From: Candidatus Moduliflexus flocculans
Lineage (GTDB): Bacteria; Moduliflexota; Moduliflexia; Moduliflexales; Moduliflexaceae
NCBI GenBank assembly: GCA_000739515.1
Contig: DF820456.1
Span: 419,550 to 457,915, forward strand
DNA: 38,366 bases
Reading direction: 5' to 3'
Part shown: piece after piece, positions 26,420-34,242 of the stretch
Numbering within the stretch: position 1 is the stretch's first letter
How the letters are laid out: each line of letters starts with the position of its first letter
The notes under the pieces: generated by a model
Seen by the model: the letters and a program-made list of their open reading frames with translations, nothing else
Databases searched by the model: none
Told to the model about the DNA's origin: nothing
Position numbers and translations under genes: made by a program

Positions 26420-27991
26420 CTAATCGCGTGAAATCGCCTCTAATGGCGTAATTTTTCTAGCAATCAGCATTGGGTACACGACAGCTAAAACAGTCACCAC
26501 GCTTAACTGGAGGATTCCGAGAACCATATTCCAGGGGGTGACGATAGGGTTAAACGTGTCCCCGCCGAACATTAAACTCACTAATTCATTTTCGGATACC
26601 GCAATCCCCATTGCCGAAAGTGCTATACACGTTATGATCCCAATGAGAATGCCTGCACCACCGAAGATAAAGGATAAGATAAAGGTTTCCGAGAGAAACA
26701 TTTTTGTGACAAACCATTTTTGCGCGCCAACTGCCCGCATCATGCCGATTTCCGCCACTCGCTCTATCGCCGCCATGCTTAACGTATTCATAATCACGAT
26801 AATCGCGACGAAAAAGATGAACACGACGAACACCAGCAACGCTCCCTGGGTAATCGAGGCAAATTGCGAGACCGCGCTGATTCCCTGTTTCCACGTCAAT
26901 GCTGTCACGCGAATCCCGGCGGCATCGAGAATCTGCTGCAAGCGCGTTTTCGCCTCTTCCAATGTCATGCCAGGTTTCACTTTAACGGCCACAATATTAT
27001 ATGCTCCCTGATCGGCATCTATGTGGACATCGGCTCGCTGGGTTTGCTGCTGAAGCTCTGTCAAATTGTACCCTTCTGTTTGAATCTCTGTCTCCTGAAC
27101 AACGTCGCTCTGGAACAAATCATCCATCGCATCAGTATTGAGAACGGCTTGCTGCTGATCAGTCAATTCAACGGCATTATTGGCAGCGGAAATATAGCCA
27201 AAGGCTTCACGGAAGGTTTCGATATCCATAAATGTGGCTTCTTGCCACACCGTATGCATATTTTTGAATTCGAAGATGCCTTTGATTGGCACGCGCACAT
27301 CACTGCCAAACGAACTGGACCCCACACCCATGATAATCAATTCATTGACGGTTTTGAGTTCTCCCCGATCATATTTCTTTTTCGCGTCGGCCAGATACTC
27401 CGGGTTGACCCCCTTTAACTTTTTTTGCGCGGCCTGATCCGCTAATAGCGCTGTTTGTTCGACGGTCATCCCTTCTGGCGCGATCCAAAAACCGTTATCA
27501 TCGAAGATGTGTTCCCGCGTATATTCAGTGATTAACAAGCCTCGTTCCCCATTGCGGAGAAGTCGTCCTTCTACTGGCGTGACGTTCTCTAAAAATGTCC
27601 GCTGATAGTCCTCGAAATTGACACCAAATACATAGGTATCATCGCTATTGCCATCCGGATTGAGAATCATCGCCATGCCGCGCGTCATGGGGGCAAAGCT
27701 TTCGATAAAATCCTGCTGCTGCAATAGCGCTTTGAGTCCGGGGTAGTCGGGAATGACCTTGAGCGAAGACATCGTATTCCAGACATCGTTTTCTTTCTCG
27801 TTGGCAGCTTTTAAGACAAGATGACCGGTAAAACGCGCGACCATATTTTCCGACATTCCTTCTTTTGCGCCTTCGATAATGGCGTTGCCGACCGTCATCA
27901 AAAACGCGCCAAGAAATAAGATCAAGCCAATCACCAGGCTCTTGCCGCGATGCCGCCAGAGATTCCGCCATGCAATTTTCCATATTAACAT
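26420..27991 (-). CDS. ABC transporter permease, FtsX/LolE family (first permease)
   Basis: 523 aa. Start MLIWKIAWRNLWRHRGKSLVIG leads into the first membrane helix; a periplasmic domain (about 45-355) follows; three helices close the protein, with RVAEIGMMRAVGAQKWFV as the ATPase-coupling segment between the first and second. The LolC/E-like topology is clear. The GGAGG site before the ATG is good. It begins 12 bp after the ATPase stop. The ~125-bp palindrome between it and the second permease might uncouple their expression. Confidence 0.9.
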   Translation of the reverse strand: MLIWKIAWRNLWRHRGKSLVIGLILFLGAFLMTVGNAIIEGAKEGMSENMVARFTGHLVLKAANEKENDVWNTMSSLKVIPDYPGLKALLQQQDFIESFAPMTRGMAMILNPDGNSDDTYVFGVNFEDYQRTFLENVTPVEGRLLRNGERGLLITEYTREHIFDDNGFWIAPEGMTVEQTALLADQAAQKKLKGVNPEYLADAKKKYDRGELKTVNELIIMGVGSSSFGSDVRVPIKGIFEFKNMHTVWQEATFMDIETFREAFGYISAANNAVELTDQQQAVLNTDAMDDLFQSDVVQETEIQTEGYNLTELQQQTQRADVHIDADQGAYNIVAVKVKPGMTLEEAKTRLQQILDAAGIRVTALTWKQGISAVSQFASITQGALLVFVVFIFFVAIIVIMNTLSMAAIERVAEIGMMRAVGAQKWFVTKMFLSETFILSFIFGGAGILIGIITCIALSAMGIAVSENELVSLMFGGDTFNPIVTPWNMVLGILQLSVVTVLAVVYPMLIARKITPLEAISRD

Positions 27992-28003
27992 TGATTTGCC
28001 TCC

Positions 28004-28687
28004 TTAATTCGCCACAATTCGGCCATCGCGGATTTTGACGGTGCGTTTCGCGTATTTCAGCACGTCGGGATCGTGGGTTGAAAAGATGAACGTAGTCTTC
28101 TCAACAACATTGAGTTCTTCCATCAATTCCAGAATTTTTTCGCCGGTTTCGGAATCGAGATTCGCGGTCGGCTCGTCCGCCAGAACAATATCCGGATTCG
28201 TCACGAGCGCTCTGGCAATGGCGACACGCTGGCGCTGCCCGCCAGACAGTTCGTATGGGCGATGTTCGATATGATCTAATAGTCCGACTTCTGAAATCAA
28301 TTTTTCCGAGCGTTCGCGAATTTCTTTTTTTGAGAAATTTTGTTTCTTCATAAGCAGTAATGGAAATTCCACATTTTCGCGAACGGTCAACACTGGAATC
28401 AGGTTAAACGTCTGGAAAATAAAACCTATGCGGTGTAGGCGAAGATCGGTCAGTTGCTTATCAGTCATGGTCGTAATTTCTTTGCCATGTATTTTGACGC
28501 TGCCGGTCGTTGCGTGATCAATGCATCCGATAATATTGAGCATTGTCGTTTTTCCGCTGCCAGACGGCCCGACAATCGAGAGAAAGTCGCCTTCCTCGAC
28601 TGTAAAATTGACATCTTTCAGAGCGTGGACGGTCGTACTGCCGAGCGGGTAATCTTTTGAAACCCGTTGAATTTCAATGATGTTCAT
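28004..28687 (-). CDS. ABC transporter ATP-binding protein, LolD/MacB type
   Basis: 227 aa nucleotide-binding subunit, cytoplasmic. Walker A GPSGSGKT (40-47), Q-loop FQTFNL (91), signature LSGGQ (147-151), Walker B VLADEPT (Asp171-Glu172) and an H-loop STHD. It is the 5' gene of the operon feeding two FtsX-type permeases, the LolA-like carrier and the barrel. With those partners it most likely drives release of a lipid or lipoprotein from the inner membrane; a MacB-like efflux role is less likely because no MacA adaptor is present. AAGGAG precedes the ATG. Confidence 0.93.
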   Translation of the reverse strand: MNIIEIQRVSKDYPLGSTTVHALKDVNFTVEEGDFLSIVGPSGSGKTTMLNIIGCIDHATTGSVKIHGKEITTMTDKQLTDLRLHRIGFIFQTFNLIPVLTVRENVEFPLLLMKKQNFSKKEIRERSEKLISEVGLLDHIEHRPYELSGGQRQRVAIARALVTNPDIVLADEPTANLDSETGEKILELMEELNVVEKTTFIFSTHDPDVLKYAKRTVKIRDGRIVAN

Positions 28688-28707
28688 CGTTTTGCTCCTT
28701 ATCTCCT

Positions 28708-28726
28708 GAATACTGTATTCATACAG
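28708..28726. promoter_or_regulatory. Operator-like overlapping palindromes before the ABC operon
   Basis: Two overlapping perfect palindromes, GAATAC-T-GTATTC (28708-28720) and CTGTAT-TC-ATACAG (28713-28726), lie 21-39 bp ahead of the ATPase start. This is a plausible dimeric repressor site. No clear -10/-35 pair is visible around it. Confidence 0.45.
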
Positions 28727-28732
28727 AAAAGA

Positions 28733-28942
28733 TTATCGTTCATTCTGCCGCATTGCGCGGCTGCGTTCATGCGATTCAGCAAAGTTTCGCCGTTGGCGAG
28801 ACGCCTCCGCAATCGCTACGTGGTAGAGGCGAGACAGGGTTTGGATTTTTACTACAACACCTCCCCTACGAACTAAATAGTCCCTGATAAAATTCTCGCG
28901 GGGTTGCATATCAAGATAGATATCATAGAGAACTGTTCCCAT
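28733..28942 (-). CDS. Possible small protein ahead of the ABC operon
   Basis: 69 codons from the ATG at 28942 (MGTVLYDIYLDMQPRENFI at the start), or 93 from an upstream ATG at 29014. The C-terminal half is basic (ASRQRRNFAESHERSRAM). Ribosome site poor. No family is recognised. It is on the same strand and 45 bp from the ATPase gene but is separated from it by the operator-like palindromes. It may be spurious. Confidence 0.25.
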   Translation of the reverse strand: MGTVLYDIYLDMQPRENFIRDYLVRRGGVVVKIQTLSRLYHVAIAEASRQRRNFAESHERSRAMRQNER

Positions 28943-29326
28943 CAACTTTCTACATCCTGAAAAGAAAATGCAACTTTTCTGCCAATGTATGATGATCGTC
29001 ACTATTGAATGCAACGTCGCACAATCAAGTAGAAAAGTTACAATCGTTTTTCAGAAAATTGGGAACATGTACCAACAACTTGTGCCGTTCTCAAAAGCGC
29101 ATATCTATTATAACCTAAGGATTGGCAAGTGTCTCTGCCAGGCACTTTAATAGAACTTGAAAGCTTTCCGCATCCAATAACGCGTTGCGTTATTACACAT
29201 CCACACAAACAGAGATGAAAGAGCTTGACAAATCAAAGAGCTATAAGATTGGCGATAAAAAAGAATTCTCGGCGAATTTAAAACAATAATGAAGAACGCA
29301 ACCAGTTTATTTCTCAAAAGGATATT
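28943..29326. other. AT-rich intergenic region before aspS, with one hairpin
   Basis: I find no supported gene. A perfect 8-bp hairpin AATAACGC-GTT-GCGTTATT lies at 29176-29194. TTGACA at 29225-29230 is followed by TATAAG and GATAAA words at poor spacing, so the aspS promoter cannot be fixed. Confidence 0.5.
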
Positions 29327-31111
29327 ATGGAAAACACGACAATGCATAGATATCGAACGCATACTTGCGGCGAATTACGCGCCGAACACGTCGGCCAGCA
29401 GGTGCGGCTGTCTGGCTGGATTCACAGCGTCCGCGATCATGGCGGGATTATTTTTATTGATTTGCGCGATCACTACGGCCTCACGCAAATTGTGATCAAT
29501 CCGCAGCGAGAATTTTACCGGTCGCTCGAACACTGGCGCGTCGAAACCGTGATGTGCTTCACGGGCGAGGTCGTCGCGAGAACGCCGGAAACCGTGAATA
29601 CGAAACTGGCGACCGGCGCGATTGAAGTCGTCGCGAGCGACATGGAAGTGCTCGGCGAGGCGGAAACGCTGCCATTCCAGATTGCCAAAGATGATAACGC
29701 TTCTGAAGCGATGCGGCTGAAATATCGTTTCCTGGATTTGCGGCGCGACCGGCTGCATCAAAATTTATTGCTCCGTTCCAGAGTCATTGCCTCGCTGCGC
29801 CGCCGCATGACCGCGCTCGGCTTTAATGAGTATCAAACGCCGATTTTGACGAGCAGTTCGCCGGAAGGCGCGCGCGATTTCCTCGTGCCGAGCCGCCTGC
29901 ATCCGGGGCAGTTCTACGCGCTGCCGCAAGCGCCGCAGCAGTTCAAGCAATTGCTGATGGTCGCCGGATTCGACCGCTATTTCCAGATCGCGCCCTGTTT
30001 CCGCGATGAAGACGCTCGCGCAGACCGCTCGCCCGGCGAATTTTATCAGCTTGACCTGGAAATGAGTTTCGTGACGCAAGAAGACATTTTTGCGGTGGTC
30101 GAAGATGTGTTGAGCGGTATTTTTCAGGAATTTAGCGCGAAAACCATGACGCCCGCGCCATTTCAGCGTATTCCATACCGCGAATCCATGCGGCGCTTCG
30201 GCACAGACAAACCCGATTTGCGCAATCCGTTGGAAATGATTGACGTGACAGACGTGTTTCGCGAGACGCAGTTTAACGCCTTTGCCAGCGTCATCAAAGA
30301 CGGCGGCGTCATCCGCGCTATCGCGGTGAAAGGAATCGCCGGGCAGTCGCGCAAATTCTTCGACGACATGATCGCCTTCAGCCAGTCGCTCGGCTCGAAA
30401 GGGTTAGGCTATATCGCTTGGAGCGAAGGCAAAGAAAAAAGCCCGATTGTCAAATTTTTATCGCGGACGGAGTTAGACGCGCTGAAAGCTGCCGGAAAAA
30501 TCGAAGAAGGCGATGTGATGTTCTTCCTCGCGGATCAGGAAAAAGTGGTGTGCGACATCGGCGGGAAAGTGCGCACGGAATTAGGCAAGCGGCTCGGCCT
30601 GATTGATGAAAACGTCTTTCATTTCTGCTGGATCGTGGATTTCCCGATGTTCGAATTCAACGAAACCAGCGGTAAAATCGAATTCAGCCACAACCCGTTT
30701 TCCATGCCGCAAGGCGGGCTTCAGGCGTTGAACGAAAAAGACCCGCTCGACATTTTGGCGTATCAATACGACATCGTCTGCAACGGCATCGAGCTTTCCA
30801 GCGGCGCAATCCGCAACCATGACCCGAAAGTGATGTATAAAGCGTTCGAAATTGCCGGCTATCCGCCGGAGCATGTGGACGCGAAATTCGGCGGCATGAT
30901 TCGGGCGTTCAAGCTTGGAGCGCCGCCGCACGGCGGGATTGCGCCGGGCGTGGATCGCATCGTCATGCTGTTAGCGGGCGAAGCGAACCTGCGGGAAATC
31001 ATTATGTTCCCCTTCAATCAGCAGGCACAAGACCTGATGATGAACGCGCCGTCGGAAGTCACTCCGGAACAACTGCGCGAACTGCACATCCGCGTCCTGC
31101 CGCCAAAATAA
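29327..31111 (+). CDS. aspS: Aspartyl-tRNA synthetase (bacterial type)
   Basis: Charges tRNA-Asp (and perhaps tRNA-Asn if non-discriminating). 594 aa: N-terminal OB anticodon-binding fold (about 10-110, [23 protein letters not shown]), then class II catalytic domain with motif 2 [10 protein letters not shown], the bacterial GAD insertion (about 290-425), and motif 3 [18 protein letters not shown] near the end. The length fits the bacterial form. The start at 29327 has AAAGGA upstream. The gene is followed by two consecutive stem-loops. Single gene unit. Confidence 0.97.
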   Translation: MENTTMHRYRTHTCGELRAEHVGQQVRLSGWIHSVRDHGGIIFIDLRDHYGLTQIVINPQREFYRSLEHWRVETVMCFTGEVVARTPETVNTKLATGAIEVVASDMEVLGEAETLPFQIAKDDNASEAMRLKYRFLDLRRDRLHQNLLLRSRVIASLRRRMTALGFNEYQTPILTSSSPEGARDFLVPSRLHPGQFYALPQAPQQFKQLLMVAGFDRYFQIAPCFRDEDARADRSPGEFYQLDLEMSFVTQEDIFAVVEDVLSGIFQEFSAKTMTPAPFQRIPYRESMRRFGTDKPDLRNPLEMIDVTDVFRETQFNAFASVIKDGGVIRAIAVKGIAGQSRKFFDDMIAFSQSLGSKGLGYIAWSEGKEKSPIVKFLSRTELDALKAAGKIEEGDVMFFLADQEKVVCDIGGKVRTELGKRLGLIDENVFHFCWIVDFPMFEFNETSGKIEFSHNPFSMPQGGLQALNEKDPLDILAYQYDIVCNGIELSSGAIRNHDPKVMYKAFEIAGYPPEHVDAKFGGMIRAFKLGAPPHGGIAPGVDRIVMLLAGEANLREIIMFPFNQQAQDLMMNAPSEVTPEQLRELHIRVLPPK

Positions 31112-31122
31112 ACGCCACCCGT

Positions 31123-31158
31123 AAAGACGCCCCACCGGGGCGTCTTTTGCCGATTTTT
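31123..31158 (+). terminator. Terminator of aspS
   Basis: Perfect 11-bp stem AAAGACGCCCC-ACC-GGGGCGTCTTT, then TTGCCGATTTTTTA, 12 bp after the aspS stop. The same stem core occurs in the rfaE1 leader at 11854. Confidence 0.9.
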
Positions 31159-31169
31159 TATAAAAAGAC

Positions 31170-31202
31170 AGACCTCACAGGTTTTAAAAACCTGTGAGGT
31201 CT
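31170..31202. repeat. 33-bp palindrome, family C, copy 3
   Basis: Perfect 16-nt arms AGACCTCACAGGTTTT, centre A, followed by TTTT. A second possible terminator after aspS. Confidence 0.85.
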
Positions 31203-31222
31203 TTTTACAAATCAACGCTCGC

Positions 31223-31525
31223 ATGTATAAAGGAGAGATGCTGTCGAACTGGTTAGAATATGTGATTCGACAGCGTTTTTCAGAATTATCGGAACAGGAA
31301 GTTCGCATGATGTTACATTTGACCCCACAGGAACTCATACAGATCGCTTTGAAAGAAAGAGTGCAGCAAGGGATGCAGAAAGGAAAACAAATCGGGCTTC
31401 TGGCTGGAGAAATTCGTTTAGCACAACGCATTCTGAAACGTCAGGTTACTGAGTTCAATGAATTAGGCAGGAAAACCAAGAAGGAACTTCAGGCGATCTG
31501 GCGCGAATTAGCGGCATTGAATTAA
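31223..31525 (+). CDS. Hypothetical protein, resembling the C-terminal part of Rpn-type proteins
   Basis: 100 aa, charged and helical, without the PD-(D/E)XK core. The middle (VQQGMQKGKQIGLLAGEIRLAQRILKR) resembles the glycine-spaced helical tails that follow Rpn/transposase-like nuclease domains, so it may be a remnant or a stand-alone tail. The ATG at 31223 lies inside a copy of the family F repeat end (31212-31230); ATG at 31238 has AAAGGAG directly before it at tight spacing. Function unknown. Confidence 0.4.
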   Translation: MYKGEMLSNWLEYVIRQRFSELSEQEVRMMLHLTPQELIQIALKERVQQGMQKGKQIGLLAGEIRLAQRILKRQVTEFNELGRKTKKELQAIWRELAALN

Positions 31526-31662
31526 CTGCCCGGCTCTTCGTGTTTCGACGACCAATACCGAGCTTCATTCTCCGTGCAAGCAGAAGGCGCGATCACTTAA
31601 GCGTCATTTTAGCCACCGCATTTTATCCCGCGCCCTCTGCGAAGCCGGCTGCAAACGTATCG

Positions 31663-32078
31663 TTAGCTCTTTTCCCTCAATTCTTCAATCTGTTCGTGTG
31701 TTAATCCTGTATATTTATGAATAACGTCAAGGGGGAACGCATCATCTAACATTTTTTGTGCTGTCAGGATATTGGCGTGTTTTTCTCCATATTCAATCCC
31801 ATCATGCCGTGCTTTCTCTAACGCCCCTCGTTGAAGATAAATAAAATCTCGTCGTTTGAATTGTACATCGAGTTCTTCCTCCGTTAAGCTGGCAGTATTG
31901 GCAATGTCAAAGGCTTCTCTGAGATGAGGTTCGACAAAGGTCGTGGGGATAAAATCTAATTCTCCGGCATGTTTGATAAAATAAATCCATTTATCCGTAA
32001 TTGTCTCCAATTCGTCCGCTGTTTTTGTAAATTTGGGGAGTTCGACAAAAATCAGTTCGATATCATCCGTATATTTTA
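31663..32078 (-). pseudogene. Rpn/PD-(D/E)XK nuclease family gene, 5' half missing
   Basis: Reading from 32078 the frame gives LKYTDDIELIFVELPKFTK, then the segment ADELETITDKWIYFIKHAGELDFIP and on to a stop at 31663. This matches the middle and end of the Rpn recombination-promoting nuclease family (PDDEXK_2), where the VELPKF strand and ITDKWIYFLK helix are characteristic. The N-terminal portion with the nuclease start is absent. The frame ends exactly at the family A element (32079), and no remainder is found on the far side. The short ORF from the TTG at 32010 alone would lack part of the core. Confidence 0.75.
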
Positions 32079-32240
32079 ATAACTGATGTTACGCAACGCC
32101 GCCGACAATTCCCCTCCTGGGAGGGGCAAGGGGTGGGTTCGTCCGTGAGTGATTGCTCGTGTCAAGAACCCACCCCCAACCCCTCCCCGGAGGGGAGTGT
32201 GCGGTCATTCGTCTCGAATCGGCTGCGTAACATGAGTTAT
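32079..32240. mobile_element. Complete MITE-like element, family A (162 bp)
   Basis: 17-bp terminal inverted repeats ATAACTGATGTTACGCA / ATAACTCATGTTACGCA (16 of 17). Inside, a ~30-bp imperfect hairpin with GC-rich arms (CCCCTCCTGGGAGGGG... and ...CCCCTCCCCGGAGGGG) encloses a 25-nt loop. No ORF of its own. It abuts the truncated Rpn gene on one side and supplies the last 11 codons of the TPR gene on the other. Partial copies are at 1-96 and 33868-33907. Confidence 0.75.
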
Positions 32241-33086
32241 AAAGATCGTATCGTGTAACGCAGGTTTGCAAGATTCTCTACGATAAGTCAGCCTCCCTTT
32301 ATTGACGAGGTTTGCCACCAAGCCGAGTGTGGAAAATATGAATAAAGTAAAAATCCCTGTATCCCATCCATTTTTGACCAAATAGTAAATGAAGAATACG
32401 ATAAAACCAATGTTTAATACAATGGCAATATTTTTCAAGCTTCCATTATTACTGCTATGCAATTGACTAACTTTACTCTCAATTACAGGCTGTTCTTTTA
32501 CTCTGGCGGCACCAACAAAACCTTCTTGTGTAAATCGTCCTGGTATTTTTTGGCGCGCCTGCAGCAACTCTATCTGAGTGTCGCGATCATCTGGATTCAA
32601 TTCCAGAGTACGTTCATAATAGGCAACCGCCTCTTCATAATGTCCCATATTCGCCAGGCAGACAGCCGTGTTATAAACAGCGTCAAAATAGGAGGGTGAG
32701 AGGTTTAGAGCCTCCTTAAAAATATTCGACGCGTATTCAAAGTCCCCTATTTCTACTCTTGCCATGCCTAATGAATTCAAAATCCATGCATCCGGATGAA
32801 TTTTTGTAGGCCCGATCAGGCAGCTATAGTCTTCGAAAGAGCGGACGGGATTCAAATCTAAACTTATATTGACGCCTCTATCAGCGAGTTCACGAACTTT
32901 TGTTAATTCAAGACCGACTATTTTGTTGTATTCATCTTTTGAAGGTTTTTTCAGAAAGGGTTCTAAAAGAATCTCTGAAAGCACGTTTATGATTTCTAAA
33001 AGGAGATCACGGGTTGGAACCTGAATGCTTATTTGATTGTGACATCTGGTTTTCCCAACAATTTTTCGAAATTGGCCTGTTCTCAT
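32205..33086 (-). CDS. TPR-repeat membrane protein next to the TIR gene
   Basis: 293 aa. Residues 1-95 are unrecognised; 97-180 hold two to three TPR units (DAWILNSLGMARVEIGDFEYA, then YFDAVYNTAVCLANMGHYEEA); two membrane helices are at about 219-237 and 243-261. No signal peptide. The last 11 residues (ITHVTQPIRDE) are encoded by the family A element, so the original end was probably replaced. It could anchor or scaffold the neighbouring TIR protein, which starts 33 bp away on the same strand; that is inference. The GGGG-containing ribosome site is moderate. Confidence 0.6.
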   Translation of the reverse strand: MRTGQFRKIVGKTRCHNQISIQVPTRDLLLEIINVLSEILLEPFLKKPSKDEYNKIVGLELTKVRELADRGVNISLDLNPVRSFEDYSCLIGPTKIHPDAWILNSLGMARVEIGDFEYASNIFKEALNLSPSYFDAVYNTAVCLANMGHYEEAVAYYERTLELNPDDRDTQIELLQARQKIPGRFTQEGFVGAARVKEQPVIESKVSQLHSSNNGSLKNIAIVLNIGFIVFFIYYLVKNGWDTGIFTLFIFSTLGLVANLVNKGRLTYRRESCKPALHDTIFITHVTQPIRDE

Positions 33087-33119
33087 AACCGTACCCCAAA
33101 TGCTATTAGTTATACTTAT

Positions 33120-33779
33120 TCATCTGGATTTGCTTTTCATTATTCCTCGTATAAGCCTTTTCAAAGCATTATCATCATACATACTTTTCAAAGATACGTA
33201 ATTCCATCTTTTGAGAACGGATAAATCTTGTGGGATGTTATCAATTCCTGGAAGTAATACAGGGATTAGATGTAATTGTTCTTCAACACCTTGTTGAATA
33301 GATAAATCGATTTCTATCTCTTGCCACCGCCCAATGTCAGTCCCTATAAAAATGAGTACACAAATAGACTCCAAAATCGCCTGTTGAAGTACCTTCCGAA
33401 TTAGGTCTCCAGGTTCAATCTGCTCTATGTCAATCCAAGCTTTTATCTGGTTATGTTCTTTCAATTTTTGAATAATCTGTTCAACTTCTGGGAAATCATT
33501 AGTGTTATAAGAAACAAAGATTTTCAATTTTTCTGTAGAAGGAGAAGAACCTGTGGGTTTCTTATCGAAATTAATGGCGGGTTCTTTTTCGGGATATTTC
33601 CCTCCATACCTGCGAACTTGCATGCCACCCGGTTTAATTGAATTTCCCTTTGATTCAGAGATAGACTTTTCTGAATGACTATTCTCTTCATATCGAAGAG
33701 TCAGTCGGCAGGTAGCATCAGGCAACTCTAAGGTGAGAGGCTGTTCTTTTGTTATCGGGATCGCTTTCTGTTCACTCAT
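33120..33779 (-). CDS. TIR domain protein
   Basis: 219 aa. Residues 85-215 are a TIR fold: strand A KLKIFVSYNTNDFPEVEQII, then AWIDIEQIEPGD (the BB loop region), VLIFIGTDIGRWQEIEIDLSI and LIPVLLPG. The acidic residue in WQEIE (Glu154 or Glu156) sits where enzymatic TIRs carry the catalytic Glu. Bacterial TIRs cleave NAD or make cyclic-ADPR signals in anti-phage and stress systems; activity here is not shown. Residues 1-84 are polar and low in complexity (KPTGSSPSTEK linker) with a possible short strand TLELPDATCRLTLRY. No sensor domain is fused, so one is expected in trans, perhaps the TPR protein. The start lies close to a TATACT word, with a weak ribosome site. Confidence 0.85.
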   Translation of the reverse strand: MSEQKAIPITKEQPLTLELPDATCRLTLRYEENSHSEKSISESKGNSIKPGGMQVRRYGGKYPEKEPAINFDKKPTGSSPSTEKLKIFVSYNTNDFPEVEQIIQKLKEHNQIKAWIDIEQIEPGDLIRKVLQQAILESICVLIFIGTDIGRWQEIEIDLSIQQGVEEQLHLIPVLLPGIDNIPQDLSVLKRWNYVSLKSMYDDNALKRLIRGIMKSKSR

Positions 33780-33813
33780 AAGCCATAGTATAGGGTGCTG
33801 TGAAGATCACGGA

Positions 33814-33932
33814 TTATAGATGCGAGCGTTGATTGGTAATAAGACCTTAGCCGAAAACTCCCATCATAGGAGGGGAATAGTCGGCGACGCTGCGTCACAT
33901 CAGTTATTAATTTTCAATGCTCGCATCTATAA
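33814..33932. mobile_element. 119-bp MITE-like element, family F, containing a family A fragment
   Basis: 19-bp terminal inverted repeats TTATAGATGCGAGCGTTGA / TTATAGATGCGAGCATTGA (18 of 19). The repeat ends read TATAAT (minus strand, 33819-33814) and TATAAA (plus strand), facing outward like -10 boxes. Inside, 33868-33907 is the end of a family A element. A lone repeat end is at 31212-31230. No gene. Confidence 0.7.
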
Positions 33933-33951
33933 AAGACAAATATGATTATTC

Positions 33952-34000
33952 TGCTATGTATACGTGAGACCGCATAAATTATACTCTCACGTATACAGCA
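33952..34000 (-). terminator. Hairpin after the 77-residue gene, possible terminator
   Basis: Stem GTATACGTGAG (33958-33968) with CTCACGTATAC (33986-33996), extended by TGC/GCA pairs across a small bulge, beginning 9 bp beyond the stop of the small gene. The following minus-strand sequence is only moderately T-rich, so termination is likely but not certain. It would separate the peptidase/77-aa unit from the TIR/TPR unit. Confidence 0.5.
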
Positions 34001-34008
34001 TGGTTTTA

Positions 34009-34242
34009 TTACTCATCATAAGGATTCTCTTTACTTGAGTCTATCGAAGGCCCCTTTGAAGAAGGGGGACTATATCCATCTCCTACTTTTGAACGCCAGA
34101 TTTCGTCTATATCTAATGGGTATAGTCCCATTTTTGTAAGTTTCTCCTGTATTTGTCCACCAATCTCAAAAAATTTCGTTCGATTTCTAGCCTCTAAATA
34201 CTTACTCATTTGCATTAACAATGATTCTATGCTATTACTCAT
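34009..34242 (-). CDS. 77-residue hypothetical protein coupled to the peptidase-like gene
   Basis: Acidic, helical protein of 77 aa (SIESLLMQMSKYLEARNRTKFFEIGGQIQE) with a polar tail rich in Ser, Pro and Lys. No membrane segment and no family recognised. Its ATG overlaps the peptidase-like stop by 4 nt (ATGA) behind a very strong GGAGGAGG, so it is certainly translated if the operon is. A regulator, inhibitor or chaperone of the large protein is the natural guess from the coupling. Confidence 0.75.
   Translation of the reverse strand: MSNSIESLLMQMSKYLEARNRTKFFEIGGQIQEKLTKMGLYPLDIDEIWRSKVGDGYSPPSSKGPSIDSSKENPYDE

Noticed and set aside
26864..27418. 184-codon plus-strand ORF
   Set aside because: Antisense to the first permease; no ribosome site and no motif.
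31663..32010. Intact small protein from the TTG at 32010
   Set aside because: The same frame continues upstream with clear Rpn-family residues to the element edge, so this is a truncated gene, not a short complete one.
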